From Microcystis aeruginosa W13-11 (GTDB lineage: Bacteria > Cyanobacteriota > Cyanobacteriia > Cyanobacteriales > Microcystaceae): DNA of 64,000 nt. Positions 1 through 9,011 of the stretch are shown here, one piece after another. Position 1 is the first letter of the stretch; each line of letters opens with the position of its first letter. The notes beneath the pieces are model-generated. The model did no database searches, was not told the origin of the DNA, and saw only the letters and a program-made list of their open reading frames with translations. The stretch spans positions 52,522 to 116,521 of the forward strand of contig JAADBR010000002.1 of assembly GCA_009995705.1 (NCBI GenBank). Direction: 5' to 3'. A program made the position numbers and the translations under genes.

Positions 1-97
1 CAAGGAATCGGTTATCAACTATCAGTTAAAGTGAGATTTTCTCGCAGTTTAATTGCCGTCGGGTGTATTGGGGCAGTCTAATACACCGGCAATACTG

Positions 98-1315
98 CTA
101 TCTATTGCCCATAGCTTGTCCGGCGAGATAACCGGTGGTCCAAGCGCTTTGAAAATTAAATCCCCCCGTGACTGCATCGATGTCTAGTACCTCCCCGGCA
201 AAATATAACCCCGCACAGATTTTACTTTCCATAGTTTTAAAATCCACTTCCTGAAGATTCACTCCCCCACAGGTGACAAATTCCTCCTTAAATACCCCTT
301 TCCCTTTGATTTGATATTCCCCTTGCTGTAATTCAATCATTAATCGATTGAGAGTATTTTTAGATAATTCTGCCCAAGGAGTTTCCGAGTTAACAGTCAA
401 GTAACTTAATAAACTCTGCCAAAGACGCTTAGGTAACTGCTCAAAGGGACAATAATTAAAAAGTTTTCTTTTGGGATATTCACTTTTAGTTTGTAAGATA
501 ATTTCTCGCAATTTTTCAGGATGATAATCCCCCAACCAATTAATTATTAAAGGCATTCGGTAATGATGCTCGTGAAGTAACCGCGCTCCCCAAGCAGAAA
601 GTTTTAAAATAGCCGGTCCACTAACTCCCCAATGGGTAATTAATAAAGGTCCGATTTGTTCTAATTTGCTTCCCCCAAGACGAACGCGCACTTTATCCAC
701 AGTAACCCCTAACAAATCTTTCAGACGAGGATCGGTAATTTGAAAGGTAAATAAAGAAGGGACAGGAGAGACTAGAGAATGACCTAAATTTTGAGCGGTG
801 CGATAACCAAAAGGACTACTTCCCGTAGCAATTAACAGCTTATCTGCTCTAATTTGCTCATCTCTTTTTAATTCAATTAAAAAACTTTCTTCCTGTTTTT
901 TTACCGATTTAACTGGGGAATTTAGCCTTAAATCAACCCCAGCAAAAGTCGCACTTTCCCGCAGACAATTAACAATAGTTTCAGAATTATCGGTGCTGGG
1001 AAACATTCGTCCATCCGCTTCTGTTTTGAGTTTTACCCCCCGCAATTCAAACCATTTAATAGTATCTTGGGGTTGAAACCGACTAAAAGCTCCCCGTAGT
1101 GCTTTGCCACCGCGAGGATAATAATTAACCAATTGGGAAACATCAAAACAATAATGGGTGACATTACAGCGTCCCCCTCCCGAAATTCGCACTTTCACCA
1201 GAGGTTCTTTTGCCGCTTCTAGGATAGTAACGCCTGCTTTTGGGTTAGATTCTGCCGCTTTAATTGCGCCAAAAAATCCCGCTGCTCCCCCACCAATCAC
1301 GACTATTTGAGTCAT
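98..1315 (-). CDS. HI0933/BaiN-family FAD-dependent oxidoreductase
   Basis: The 405-residue protein opens with a dinucleotide-binding Rossmann motif (GGGAAGFFGA, residues 8-17) and carries the family motif ISGGGRCNVTH near residue 44. Near the C-terminus the segment ITGGFNFQSAWTTG-type (AVTGGFNFQSAWTTGYLAGQ) closes the FAD site. These features define the HI0933/YhiN/BaiN flavoprotein family, cytosolic proteins with FAD whose physiological substrate is unsettled in most bacteria. Length is typical and the ATG at 1313-1315 starts directly at the Rossmann strand. It stands alone upstream of a short repeat that separates it from urtE, which lies on the same strand. Family assignment is firm; the reaction is unknown. 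Confidence 0.88.
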   Translation of the reverse strand: MTQIVVIGGGAAGFFGAIKAAESNPKAGVTILEAAKEPLVKVRISGGGRCNVTHYCFDVSQLVNYYPRGGKALRGAFSRFQPQDTIKWFELRGVKLKTEADGRMFPSTDNSETIVNCLRESATFAGVDLRLNSPVKSVKKQEESFLIELKRDEQIRADKLLIATGSSPFGYRTAQNLGHSLVSPVPSLFTFQITDPRLKDLLGVTVDKVRVRLGGSKLEQIGPLLITHWGVSGPAILKLSAWGARLLHEHHYRMPLIINWLGDYHPEKLREIILQTKSEYPKRKLFNYCPFEQLPKRLWQSLLSYLTVNSETPWAELSKNTLNRLMIELQQGEYQIKGKGVFKEEFVTCGGVNLQEVDFKTMESKICAGLYFAGEVLDIDAVTGGFNFQSAWTTGYLAGQAMGNR

Positions 1316-1327
1316 ATAAGTAAGTGG

Positions 1328-1458
1328 TTATAATTAAATTGAAGATAGATTTTGTCTTTGATCCCCCCTTAATCCCCCCTTGATAAGGGGGGTGTCGATC
1401 CCCCCTTAATCCCCCCTTGATAAGGGGGGTGTCTGATGATTTTTAACGCCTACCTAGT
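1328..1458. repeat. Interspersed repeat family E, copy 1
   Basis: The stretch begins with TAATTAAATTGAAGATAG, contains two tandem copies of a C-rich hairpin unit (CCCCCCTTGATAAGGGGGG) and ends with ATGATTTTTAACGCCTACCTA. The same ends and core recur at 8023-8149 and, inverted, at 44607-44714. The C-run/G-run hairpin could act as a transcription end signal between the flavoprotein gene and urtE, but there is no clear T-tract. Confidence 0.75.
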
Positions 1459-1478
1459 TATCAAGGAAAAAGTTAAGT

Positions 1479-2183
1479 TTACACCGCCAAAAATCGCTGA
1501 ATGACTTCTTGACTTAATTCGCTCGTGAAACCAGAAGCAACAATTCCCCCTTTCTGCATGGCATAATATCGATCAGCTTGGCGGACAAAATGCAGGTGTT
1601 GTTCTACTAATAAAACGGCGATTCCTTTACTGGCAACAATACGCCGCACCGCTGCTTCAATTTCGAGGATAATTGACGGTTGAATTCCTTCCGTGGGTTC
1701 ATCTAAAATTAATAATTTTGGTTCCCCCACTAAGGCGCGAGCGATGGCTAATTGTTGTTGTTGTCCACCGCTTAAATCTCCTGCCATCCGCGATAACATG
1801 GTTTTTAAAACGGGAAATAAATCGAAGATTTCTTCGGGAATTGTGGAATTTTTTCTTTTTGTGGGTAAAGCTTCTAAACCGAGAATTAAGTTCTCTTTTA
1901 CCGTTAAACGGGGAATAATATCCCTACCCTGCGGCACATAACCCAGTCCTAATCTGGCTCTTTGATCTGGGGTTTTATTAATCAGGTTTTCTTGCTCATA
2001 ATTAATTACTCCCGCTCGCGGTTTTAAGATACCCATTAGGGTTTTTAATAGGGTAGTTTTGCCCACGCCATTACGTCCGATTAAACAGACCATTTCTCCC
2101 GCATTAATGTTAAGATCAACATTTCTTAAAATATGACTTTCTCCATAGAAAACATTGAGATCAGATATGTGTAGCATTGTCAA
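1479..2183 (-). CDS. urtE: Urea ABC transporter ATP-binding protein UrtE
   Basis: UrtE is one of two ATPases of the high-affinity urea importer, a branched-chain-amino-acid-type ABC transporter. The 234-residue protein has the Walker A motif GRNGVGKTT (about residues 36-44), the signature LSGGQQQQLAIARAL and Walker B LLILDEPTEG, and a short LivF-like C-terminus. It is the last gene of urtABCDE, 32 bp after urtD. The LivF-like size and its position next to a LivG-like partner identify it as UrtE. Transcription is expected from the NtcA promoter upstream of urtA. Confidence 0.95.
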   Translation of the reverse strand: MTMLHISDLNVFYGESHILRNVDLNINAGEMVCLIGRNGVGKTTLLKTLMGILKPRAGVINYEQENLINKTPDQRARLGLGYVPQGRDIIPRLTVKENLILGLEALPTKRKNSTIPEEIFDLFPVLKTMLSRMAGDLSGGQQQQLAIARALVGEPKLLILDEPTEGIQPSIILEIEAAVRRIVASKGIAVLLVEQHLHFVRQADRYYAMQKGGIVASGFTSELSQEVIQRFLAV

Positions 2184-2215
2184 TCCTTTTTAACTAATTT
2201 TAATCATTTTACTTT

Positions 2216-2962
2216 TTATTCCTCCGAGGAACCTAGATAAACTTCAATAACTTTCGGATCATTTTGAATTTGCTCCATATTCCCCTCACAGAGAACGGTT
2301 CCTTGGTGCAAAACCGTGACTTTGCGGGCAATTTGCCGGACAAATTCCATATCGTGTTCAATGACAATAATCGAATGACTTTCCGCTAGATTTAACAACA
2401 AATTGCCCACGTTCTCCGTTTCCTCATCGGTTAATCCAGCCACGGGTTCATCTACTAGCAGTAAATCTGGTGACTGGGCTACTAATTGGCCTATTTCTAA
2501 GCGTTGTTTTTCGCCGTGGGACAGTAAAGAAGCGGGTAAATCAGCTTTAGCAGTTAACCCGATAATTTCCAGTAAACCAATAACTTGTCGGCTATCTTCT
2601 AGGGGAGGACGACCGAAAAGAGTTGAGAAAACATTTTTATTACGGTTGCTAACTAAATCAAGATTTTCTCGCACAGTTAGATTTAAATATACCCTAGGAG
2701 TTTGGAATTTGCGACCAATACCTAAACGAGCGATCGCAAATTCGGGAATTTGGCGGAGATCTCGACCTTTAAATAATACCCGTCCGATGGTGGGTTGGAC
2801 TTTCCCCGTAATCACATCTAAAAAAGTGGTTTTTCCCGCACCATTGGGACCGATAATCACCCGTAATTCTCCCGTATCCATACTGAAATTAAGATTATTG
2901 AGAGCTTTAAAACCCCCAAAACTGACGGTAAGATTCTCGATTTCTAAGATTTTTCCAGTCAT
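2216..2962 (-). CDS. urtD: Urea ABC transporter ATP-binding protein UrtD
   Basis: The second ATPase of the urea importer, 248 residues. Walker A is GPNGAGKTT (about residues 37-45), the signature is the slightly unusual LLSHGEKQRLEIG, and Walker B is LLLVDEPVAGL. The LivG-type C-terminal extension ends with a segment (VLCEGNMEQIQNDPKVIEVYLG) characteristic of the larger ATPase of this transporter class. It lies between urtC (92-bp gap) and urtE (32-bp gap). It works on the cytoplasmic face with UrtE to drive the UrtB/UrtC channel. Confidence 0.95.
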   Translation of the reverse strand: MTGKILEIENLTVSFGGFKALNNLNFSMDTGELRVIIGPNGAGKTTFLDVITGKVQPTIGRVLFKGRDLRQIPEFAIARLGIGRKFQTPRVYLNLTVRENLDLVSNRNKNVFSTLFGRPPLEDSRQVIGLLEIIGLTAKADLPASLLSHGEKQRLEIGQLVAQSPDLLLVDEPVAGLTDEETENVGNLLLNLAESHSIIVIEHDMEFVRQIARKVTVLHQGTVLCEGNMEQIQNDPKVIEVYLGSSEE

Positions 2963-3054
2963 AATTTCTAAGAGGAAATTGGTAATTATTTTCAGTGAAC
3001 AGTAAACAGTAATCAGTGAACTGAAAACTCACATCTGATAACTGATAACTAAGA

Positions 3055-4209
3055 TCACTTATGCTCTAATTCTTCTCTTTCCAGTTGCACTTCCAGAGCT
3101 TCCTCAACACTAGGATAGGTAATTAAAGTTTTGCGGAAACCAAAATGAGTCAGCAAACGTTTAATCCCACCGAGAATACCATCGGGAAGCACTGTCACCA
3201 CAATTAGGAATAGGGCCCCCTGGAAAAATACCCAGACTTCCGGTAATTGTTCGCTTAAAAAAGTTTGGGCCATGCGTACCAATAAAGTACCGATAACTGC
3301 CCCCACAAGGGTAGCACGTCCCCCCACAGCCACCCAAATCACCATTTCAATGGAAAAAGCCACATCCATAGATTTAGGAGTGATAATACCCGTTTGCACG
3401 GTGTAAAGAGCGCCAGCAACACCAGCAATTGCCCCAGAAATGGCAAAAACTAGCACCTTAAACCAAGTAGGATCATAACCGGAAAAACGCACCCGCACCT
3501 CATCATCGCGAATGGCGACTAATAAGCGCCCAAATCTGCCCGTAGTTAACCAACGACAGAGCAGATAAATAGCCAGTAAACAGACAATTGTGAGTGAATA
3601 AAAGGCCACTTGAACGGCATCGGAACCCACCAGCAAACCGAAAATTTTTTGGGTATCGGTTTTTAAGCCATTAGTGCCGTTAATTAACTTTTGTTGACCG
3701 TTAAAAAAGTTAAAAAATACCAGTAAAGCCGCTTGGGTCAAAATCGAGAAATAAACCCCTTTAATGCGATTGCGGAAGATTAAATAACCTAGTAATCCTG
3801 CCACGATCGCTGGTACAATAATTAGGGCTAGAATTGTCAAGGGTAGGGAATAAAAAGGTTGCCAAATAAAAGGTAATTCTGTCACCCCGTAGAGAGTAAA
3901 AAATTCGGGCATTTGTCCGGGGGGTAACTGAAGATTTAGGTACATGGCCAAAGCGTAACCACCGAGAGCAAAAAAGATACCATGACCAAGACTTAATAAA
4001 CCCGTATAACCCCAGATCAAATCTATCCCCAAAGCGACAATAGCGAAGGAAAGAAATCGCCCCAATAAACGCAAGCGGAAAGCCGACAAAGCTAAGGGCA
4101 AAAACACCGCAAAGATAACCATCAATCCAACAATAACAGCGATTTCCGTGATTAACTTTTTCTTTTCCCGTTGTCGGGATTCGTTTCTAGTGATGGTTTC
4201 GGTAATCAT
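3055..4209 (-). CDS. urtC: Urea ABC transporter permease UrtC
   Basis: A 384-residue LivM-like inner-membrane permease. A charged N-terminus (residues 1-22) is followed by multiple hydrophobic segments, with the LivM-type motif GYTGLLSLGHGIFFALGGYA near residue 68. The start codon is 3 bp after the stop codon of urtB, so the two are very likely translationally coupled. The C-terminal tail after about residue 360 is hydrophilic and acidic. With UrtB it forms the membrane channel for urea. Confidence 0.95.
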   Translation of the reverse strand: MITETITRNESRQREKKKLITEIAVIVGLMVIFAVFLPLALSAFRLRLLGRFLSFAIVALGIDLIWGYTGLLSLGHGIFFALGGYALAMYLNLQLPPGQMPEFFTLYGVTELPFIWQPFYSLPLTILALIIVPAIVAGLLGYLIFRNRIKGVYFSILTQAALLVFFNFFNGQQKLINGTNGLKTDTQKIFGLLVGSDAVQVAFYSLTIVCLLAIYLLCRWLTTGRFGRLLVAIRDDEVRVRFSGYDPTWFKVLVFAISGAIAGVAGALYTVQTGIITPKSMDVAFSIEMVIWVAVGGRATLVGAVIGTLLVRMAQTFLSEQLPEVWVFFQGALFLIVVTVLPDGILGGIKRLLTHFGFRKTLITYPSVEEALEVQLEREELEHK

Positions 4210-4212
4210 AAT

Positions 4213-5373
4213 CTATAACTCGGCAGTACGTCCTTTAGGAGGAAAAATTCCCGCAGGTTTGAATTGCAAGAAAGCAATAATTAAAGCAAAAATCATCACT
4301 TTTGCCATGCTAGTGGTGGAGAAAAAGGTAAAGAAATCCGTTAGGGGTTTTAGTGCTGCCACGGAACCGGACATGAGGGCAAAAGTTCCCGAACCAATTA
4401 AATAATTAGCCACACCAATGGCCATAGCTGCGATAATAGTTCCTAGTAGATTACCCACTCCCCCCACCACCACTACCATAAAAGTATCAACGATATAATT
4501 TTGTCCCACATTTGGACCGACGGAACCCAAGAAACTAATCGCACAACCGGCAACTCCCGCTAATCCTGAACCGAGGGCAAAAGTCAAAGCATCCACTTGA
4601 TTGGTGGGAATGCCTAAACAGGCACTCATCTGGCGATTTTGGGTGACGGCACGAATGCGTAAACCCCAAGAAGATTTATTTAAAAACCAATAAGTCCCTA
4701 ACAAACAAAGGGCAGTTAAAATGATAATAAATATACGAGTGTAGGGCATTTGAAAACCCAATAAAGGTAAACCTCCCCGTAACCAAACAGGAGCGGTGAC
4801 ATCGACGTTTCTGGCACTAAACCAGGGTCTAGCAAGAACGGGATTAAAAGATAAAAGATAGCCTAATAATCCAGCGATAGCTAGGCATAAAGGCAGGGTG
4901 ATACCGATAGCTAAATTGCGAATTCTCTCCCAATCTAGGCGACGACTTAACACCTTCATTGCCCCAAAAAATAAGAGACAGAAAACTATTAAACTAATTA
5001 CTAATAAGCCGTTGACACTTCTGACAAATTGCTGCAGAATTAAGCTGACTCCCCAAGTGGCCAGCAGCGTTTCTAGGGGTCTGCCGTAGAGAAACCTAAC
5101 CACCCCCCTTTCTAATAATAATCCCGCCAATCCCGACACTAAAAAAGCGATCGGTAGGGCGAATAAAACGTAGGTATCGAAGAAGGGAGAACCGAAACCT
5201 TTAAAGACATTTTGCATCACAAAAGTAGTATAAGCCCCTAACATCATTAACTCACCGTGAGCGAGATTAATCACCCCCATCAGTCCAAAAACAATCGCTA
5301 GTCCTAAAGCGGCCAGCAATAGCACAGAACCGATGCTAATACCATTAAATAATCCTTCTAATAATGCTGACAC
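4213..5373 (-). CDS. urtB: Urea ABC transporter permease UrtB
   Basis: A 386-residue LivH-like permease of the inner membrane. The motif GVINLAHGELMMLGAY near residue 33 and the EAA-like loop GSGLAGVAGCAISFLG are typical. It is longer than E. coli LivH because of an internal hydrophobic insertion (about residues 120-175), usual for UrtB. It directly precedes urtC and follows urtA by 95 bp. Start ATG at 5371-5373. Confidence 0.95.
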   Translation of the reverse strand: MSALLEGLFNGISIGSVLLLAALGLAIVFGLMGVINLAHGELMMLGAYTTFVMQNVFKGFGSPFFDTYVLFALPIAFLVSGLAGLLLERGVVRFLYGRPLETLLATWGVSLILQQFVRSVNGLLVISLIVFCLLFFGAMKVLSRRLDWERIRNLAIGITLPLCLAIAGLLGYLLSFNPVLARPWFSARNVDVTAPVWLRGGLPLLGFQMPYTRIFIIILTALCLLGTYWFLNKSSWGLRIRAVTQNRQMSACLGIPTNQVDALTFALGSGLAGVAGCAISFLGSVGPNVGQNYIVDTFMVVVVGGVGNLLGTIIAAMAIGVANYLIGSGTFALMSGSVAALKPLTDFFTFFSTTSMAKVMIFALIIAFLQFKPAGIFPPKGRTAEL

Positions 5374-5467
5374 TTTTCCTTATTCCCGTGCATTTTTAAG
5401 GTTTAAAAAGAGGGGTGAACAGTAATGTCCACCTCACTGTCGTTATTGTCTGGAAAAATTTCTAAAA

Positions 5468-6781
5468 CTAGGATTTTTCCATTTTGAATTTACCGCCCTT
5501 AGCTGGATCCGTCCAATCACAGGCAAAGCCCTTAGTTTCGGGGACAAATTGGTTCCAAGGTTGCGGTTCCACCACCCCCGGAGTTGACCAAACGATGTCA
5601 AATAGACCATCATCTCTCACCTGACCAACGCGGACGGTCTTGGAAATATGATGATTGGGGAACATTTCCACCGGTCCTTCGGGAGCATCGAATTTTTGTC
5701 CGATGGCGGCAGCCCGAACTTTGTCCAGATCATCGGCGGTTCCCGCTTGTTCCACCGCTTGCTTCCAGAGATAGACCATAATATAGGCCGCTTCCATGGG
5801 GTCATTGGTCACGCGATCCTGACCATATTTAGCTCGAAAAGCCGCAACAAATTTCTTGTTAGCGGGGGTATCTACGGTTTGGAAATAGTTCCAACAAGCG
5901 TATTGACCGAGGAGATATTCCTTACCAATCTGTTTAACTTCTTCCTCAGCAACACTCACCGACATGACCGGATATTTATCGGGAGTTAAACCGGCTGCTT
6001 GCAGTTGTTTAAAGAAAGCCACGTTACTATCACCGTTAAGGGTGTTGAAAATAACGCCGCCATCGGGTAAAGCTTGCTTAATTTTGGTGATAATTGGGGT
6101 AACTTCCGTGTTACCTAGAGGTAGATAATCTTCGCCCACGGTTTCGCCGCCTTTTACCTTTAACTGCTCTTTAATAATCGTGTTGGCAGTGCGGGGGAAA
6201 ACGTAGTCGGAACCGACAAGGAAGAATTTTTTCCCTTTGTTTTCCAGCAACCAAGTGACTGCCGGCTCGATCTGTTGGTTAGGTGCGGCACCAGTGTAGA
6301 AGATATTTCTAGAACACTCTTGACCTTCGTACTGGACGGGATACCAGAGCATATGGTTTCTGGCTTCAAACACGGGCAAAACCGCCTGACGACTGGCGGA
6401 AGTCCAACAACCGAAGACGGTCAAAACTTTGTCCTGATCGATCAGTTTGGTGGCTTTTTCGGTAAAAGTTGGCCAATCGGAAGCGCCATCTTCCACCACT
6501 GCCTCAATCTGTTTACCAAGAACACCACCGGCGGCATTGATTTCCTCGATCGCCAGTTTTTCCGCATCGACTACGCTGGTTTCACTGATGGCCATGGTGC
6601 CACTGAGGGAGTGCAGAATACCCACCTTAATGGTCTCTCCAGAAGCCGGAGCGGGACTAGCAGCTGGGCTAGGACTGGCCGTGGGGGTTTGGTTTTGGCC
6701 ACCGCAAGCTTTTAACAGAATACTGGTTCCCAAAGTGGCAGAACCGTACAGGAGAAATTTACGTCGTCCTAAATTTGACAT
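5468..6781 (-). CDS. urtA: Urea ABC transporter substrate-binding protein UrtA
   Basis: A 437-residue periplasmic binding protein. The N-terminus has a twin-arginine-like motif (GRRKFLLYG) and a lipobox ending LLKAC, so it is probably a Tat-exported lipoprotein anchored to the membrane; a low-complexity Pro/Ala/Ser linker follows. The mature part ([18 protein letters not shown] onward) is the amide/urea-binding family. It is the first gene of urtABCDE and sits downstream of a clear NtcA promoter, so expression should rise under nitrogen limitation. Confidence 0.95.
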   Translation of the reverse strand: MSNLGRRKFLLYGSATLGTSILLKACGGQNQTPTASPSPAASPAPASGETIKVGILHSLSGTMAISETSVVDAEKLAIEEINAAGGVLGKQIEAVVEDGASDWPTFTEKATKLIDQDKVLTVFGCWTSASRQAVLPVFEARNHMLWYPVQYEGQECSRNIFYTGAAPNQQIEPAVTWLLENKGKKFFLVGSDYVFPRTANTIIKEQLKVKGGETVGEDYLPLGNTEVTPIITKIKQALPDGGVIFNTLNGDSNVAFFKQLQAAGLTPDKYPVMSVSVAEEEVKQIGKEYLLGQYACWNYFQTVDTPANKKFVAAFRAKYGQDRVTNDPMEAAYIMVYLWKQAVEQAGTADDLDKVRAAAIGQKFDAPEGPVEMFPNHHISKTVRVGQVRDDGLFDIVWSTPGVVEPQPWNQFVPETKGFACDWTDPAKGGKFKMEKS

Positions 6782-6865
6782 GATGATCTTGAACTAAATT
6801 AGCTACTTCACACGGATGTTTTTGCTGAGGAGATTTTCGGGAATCTTTCTACGAATATCTGTGTG

Positions 6866-6937
6866 ATGTTACGGCTAGGTTAGTAGATTTTTTGTAACTT
6901 TAGCTACTTTTTGGCTGTTTTTTGTAACTTTAGCTAC
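6866..6937 (-). promoter_or_regulatory. NtcA-activated urt promoter with two identical NtcA boxes
   Basis: Two copies of GTAACTTTAGCTAC, each a perfect GTA-N8-TAC NtcA box, lie at 6894-6907 and 6924-6937, exactly 30 bp apart inside a 30-bp direct repeat. Reading toward urtA on the minus strand, the proximal box is followed after 22 bp by a -10 hexamer TAACAT (6866-6871), matching the GTAN8TAC-N20-24-TAN3T layout of class II NtcA promoters. The distal box lies about three helical turns upstream on the same DNA face. Confidence 0.9.
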
Positions 6938-6991
6938 TTTTTGGGGAAAAATTAATTATTTTTTTGGAATTTACCTCGGTTTTTTAGCTAT

Positions 6992-7039
6992 CAGGAGTCG
7001 GGAGGCAGGAGTCGAGAGACGGGAGGCAGGAGTCGGGAG
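6992..7039. repeat. Short tandem repeat upstream of urtA
   Basis: A G-rich run of imperfect repeats built on CAGGAGTCGGGAGG, about three copies, lies between the urt promoter and the MITE at 7137. No coding potential or further signal was seen. Related CAGGAGTC words recur at about 20700. Confidence 0.6.
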
Positions 7040-7136
7040 AATTAAAAATGAATAATAATCAATTAAATGGTCTATTTACATACTTTATGCGATTTAATCC
7101 TTATTTTTGCCGTTTTTGAACCTTCAAAAATTAATT

Positions 7137-7329
7137 AGGGGTTGCTGAATAAATCTAAAAACTTTGTTGGATAAGACTTTTAGACTTTTTTCCCTCAAAA
7201 AGTGCCAACCACTGGAGTGATCGGGGATAAAATTCAGGTACTTTTTCCCTGAAAATTAGGTAGTTGACCACCTGAAAATCCCTAAAACCCCACACCCTGC
7301 CCCCAGGAAAAGCTTTTTGCCGCAAACCC
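7137..7329. mobile_element. MITE family A, copy 1
   Basis: A 193-bp element beginning AGGGGTTGCTGAATAAA and ending TTGCCGCAAACCC, flanked by the direct repeat AATT on both sides (7133-7136 and 7330-7333). The ends match the elements at 11381-11596 and 45981-46129. No transposase is encoded. It inserted two bases before the stop codon end of the neighbouring transporter gene (minus strand), so it lies immediately after that gene. Confidence 0.82.
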
Positions 7330-7334
7330 AATTA

Positions 7335-7610
7335 TCAATCCGAATCTGGCCAAAGCAGCCGGACAGCAAGCAGTGCAAAACCAATGGCCGCTATCGCTTT
7401 TAATATCTTAGCGGGGAATAATTGCGCCATACTGCCCCCCGCAAGGACTCCTAAGAAACTGGTCAGGATTAAGGCGGTAATTGAGCCAAAAAAGACGGCT
7501 TTGGGTGATTTGGAACTGCCACCGAGAGCGATCGCTACTAATTGACTTTTATCGCCGATTTCTGCCAAAAAAACCGTGATAAATGTCAGTCCGAATAATT
7601 GCCAATTCAT
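7335..7610 (-). CDS. Half-size GDT1/UPF0016 cation transporter subunit
   Basis: A 91-residue protein with three predicted membrane segments and the family signature EIGDKSQ (residues 17-23). Full-length GDT1-family proteins carry two such halves and export Mn2+ or Ca2+ from the cytosol; this gene encodes one half and the adjacent gene (7668-8000) the other. The two presumably assemble as a heteromer, as described for hemi-manganese exchangers of other cyanobacteria. Located 57 bp downstream of its partner on the same strand. Confidence 0.85.
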   Translation of the reverse strand: MNWQLFGLTFITVFLAEIGDKSQLVAIALGGSSKSPKAVFFGSITALILTSFLGVLAGGSMAQLFPAKILKAIAAIGFALLAVRLLWPDSD

Positions 7611-7667
7611 AAATTCTAGGGAGGTGGGAAGCTTTTTTCAGTGAACAGTGAAGCGATCACTGATTGC

Positions 7668-8000
7668 TTAGAGAATATCGCTGATCAGTAAACCAGTGAT
7701 CAAAAGGAGAAGGATAGCGACACCGATATCTAAGGTTTTCGGGGAAAGACGACGAGCAATCCAATAACCGATCAGGACACCGAGGAGACTGGTAGCGATT
7801 AAAGCGCTGGCTGCCCCAGCAAAAACCACCCAGGGGGATTGGGATTCGGCACTGATGAGAAGGGTGGCTAATTGGGTTTTATCGCCGATTTCAGCTAAAA
7901 ATATGGTTAGGAAGGTGGAACTAAACACCGTCCAAAAACTCCAAGAAGGTGGATTATCCGGCTTTTTCTCGGTTGAGGCGATCGATTTGCTATCACTCAT
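7668..8000 (-). CDS. Half-size GDT1/UPF0016 cation transporter subunit
   Basis: A 110-residue protein with a polar N-terminus of about 25 residues, then three membrane segments and the signature EIGDKTQ (about residues 41-47). It is the upstream partner of the 91-residue half-transporter at 7335-7610. The ion (Mn2+ most likely in a cyanobacterium) is inferred from the family, not from the sequence. Confidence 0.85.
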   Translation of the reverse strand: MSDSKSIASTEKKPDNPPSWSFWTVFSSTFLTIFLAEIGDKTQLATLLISAESQSPWVVFAGAASALIATSLLGVLIGYWIARRLSPKTLDIGVAILLLLITGLLISDIL

Positions 8001-8343
8001 CGGCTAATTTAACAATATCGGGTTATAGTTGAATTTAAAATGGATTTTAGGTCTGATCCCCCCTGCCCCCCTTGATAAGGGGGGTGCTGGTCCCTCCTTA
8101 ATAAAGGGGGCATCTGATGATTTTTAACGCTTACCTACTTAACAGTATCAGGTTAAGAAATAATTTTCATACTTTTTTCATTTTAGCCCGACCGGTTTTC
8201 TGATGATAGTTTCTGCTGTTGATTACGCTGTCTCTCTCCCCCAATAATTAAAAAACCCTAGTCGATCGAGGTGAAGTTTCCATCCTAGAGTTTAATAATT
8301 ATTAGACTAGGACGAGCGCAAATCGCTTGGAGGTATAGCCCCT
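8001..8343. other. Intergenic region between divergent genes, with repeat family E copy 2
   Basis: The part at 8023-8149 is a copy of the family E repeat (C-run/G-run hairpin, ending ATGATTTTTAACGCTTACCTA). The rest, 8150-8343, should hold the promoter of the VWA gene; a GGAGG Shine-Dalgarno sequence is at about 8329-8333. A pair of CTAGTC/GACTAG words at 8260 and 8306 could form a leader hairpin. No gene was seen. Confidence 0.6.
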
Positions 8344-8964
8344 ATGACCAGTGAAAGTGTTGTACAAGACAGAGATTATACTCTGATTATTGACAAAAGT
8401 GGCAGTATGTCCACTGCTGATAAACCGGGTGAGAAAACCCGTTGGCAAATTGCCCAAGAATCCACCCTTGCCTTGGCTAGAAAGTGCGAGGAAATCGATC
8501 CCGACGGCATCACTATCTATCTTTTTTCCGGACGTTTCCGACGCTATGATAATGTTACTTCCGATAAGGTGACACGAATTTATCAAGAAAATGAACCGAT
8601 GGGGAGGACAGACCTAGCAGCTGTTCTCCAAGATGCCCTTGATAATTATTTTCAGCGCAAAACTGCCGGCAAAACTAAACCCAACGGAGAAACTATTCTG
8701 GTGATTACCGACGGAGAACCAGATGATCGCAAAGCGGTGATGCGTCAAATTATCGAAGCTTCTCGAAAACTCGATAGCGACGAAGAATTAGCCATTTCTC
8801 TGATTCAAGTAGGCCATGATCGACAAGCAACCGAATTTCTTAAAGCTTTAGACGATCAGCTAGAATCGGCCGGGGCTAAATTCGATATCGTTGACACAAT
8901 TACTATCGATGATATGGAAGATATGACCCTAGCGGAAGTTCTTCTCAACGCCATTATTGATTAA
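8344..8964 (+). CDS. Von Willebrand factor type A domain protein
   Basis: A 206-residue protein consisting almost entirely of a VWA domain. The metal-ion-dependent adhesion site motif DKSGSMS (DxSxS, about residues 17-23) is intact, and the later Thr and Asp MIDAS elements appear as GRTDLAAVL and ITDGEPDD. There is no signal peptide, so it is probably cytosolic. Such small VWA proteins mediate metal-dependent protein contacts; a partner cannot be named from this context. A GGAGG ribosome site precedes the ATG. Confidence 0.85.
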   Translation: MTSESVVQDRDYTLIIDKSGSMSTADKPGEKTRWQIAQESTLALARKCEEIDPDGITIYLFSGRFRRYDNVTSDKVTRIYQENEPMGRTDLAAVLQDALDNYFQRKTAGKTKPNGETILVITDGEPDDRKAVMRQIIEASRKLDSDEELAISLIQVGHDRQATEFLKALDDQLESAGAKFDIVDTITIDDMEDMTLAEVLLNAIID

Positions 8965-8967
8965 TTT

Positions 8968-9008
8968 CTGATTAAGTAGGGGTGATATCTCCACCCCTAC
9001 TTAATCAG
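8968..9008. terminator. Strong bidirectional hairpin between convergent genes
   Basis: A perfect 17-bp stem (CTGATTAAGTAGGGGTG with its reverse complement) and a 7-nt loop fill the gap between the VWA gene on the plus strand and glgA on the minus strand. There is no long T-tract on either side, but its placement fits a shared transcription end. Confidence 0.75.
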
Positions 9009-9011
9009 GAT

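Noticed and set aside
2403..3005. A 200-codon plus-strand frame opposite urtD
   Set aside because: It is the antisense shadow of a conserved ATPase gene and its product lacks any family pattern.
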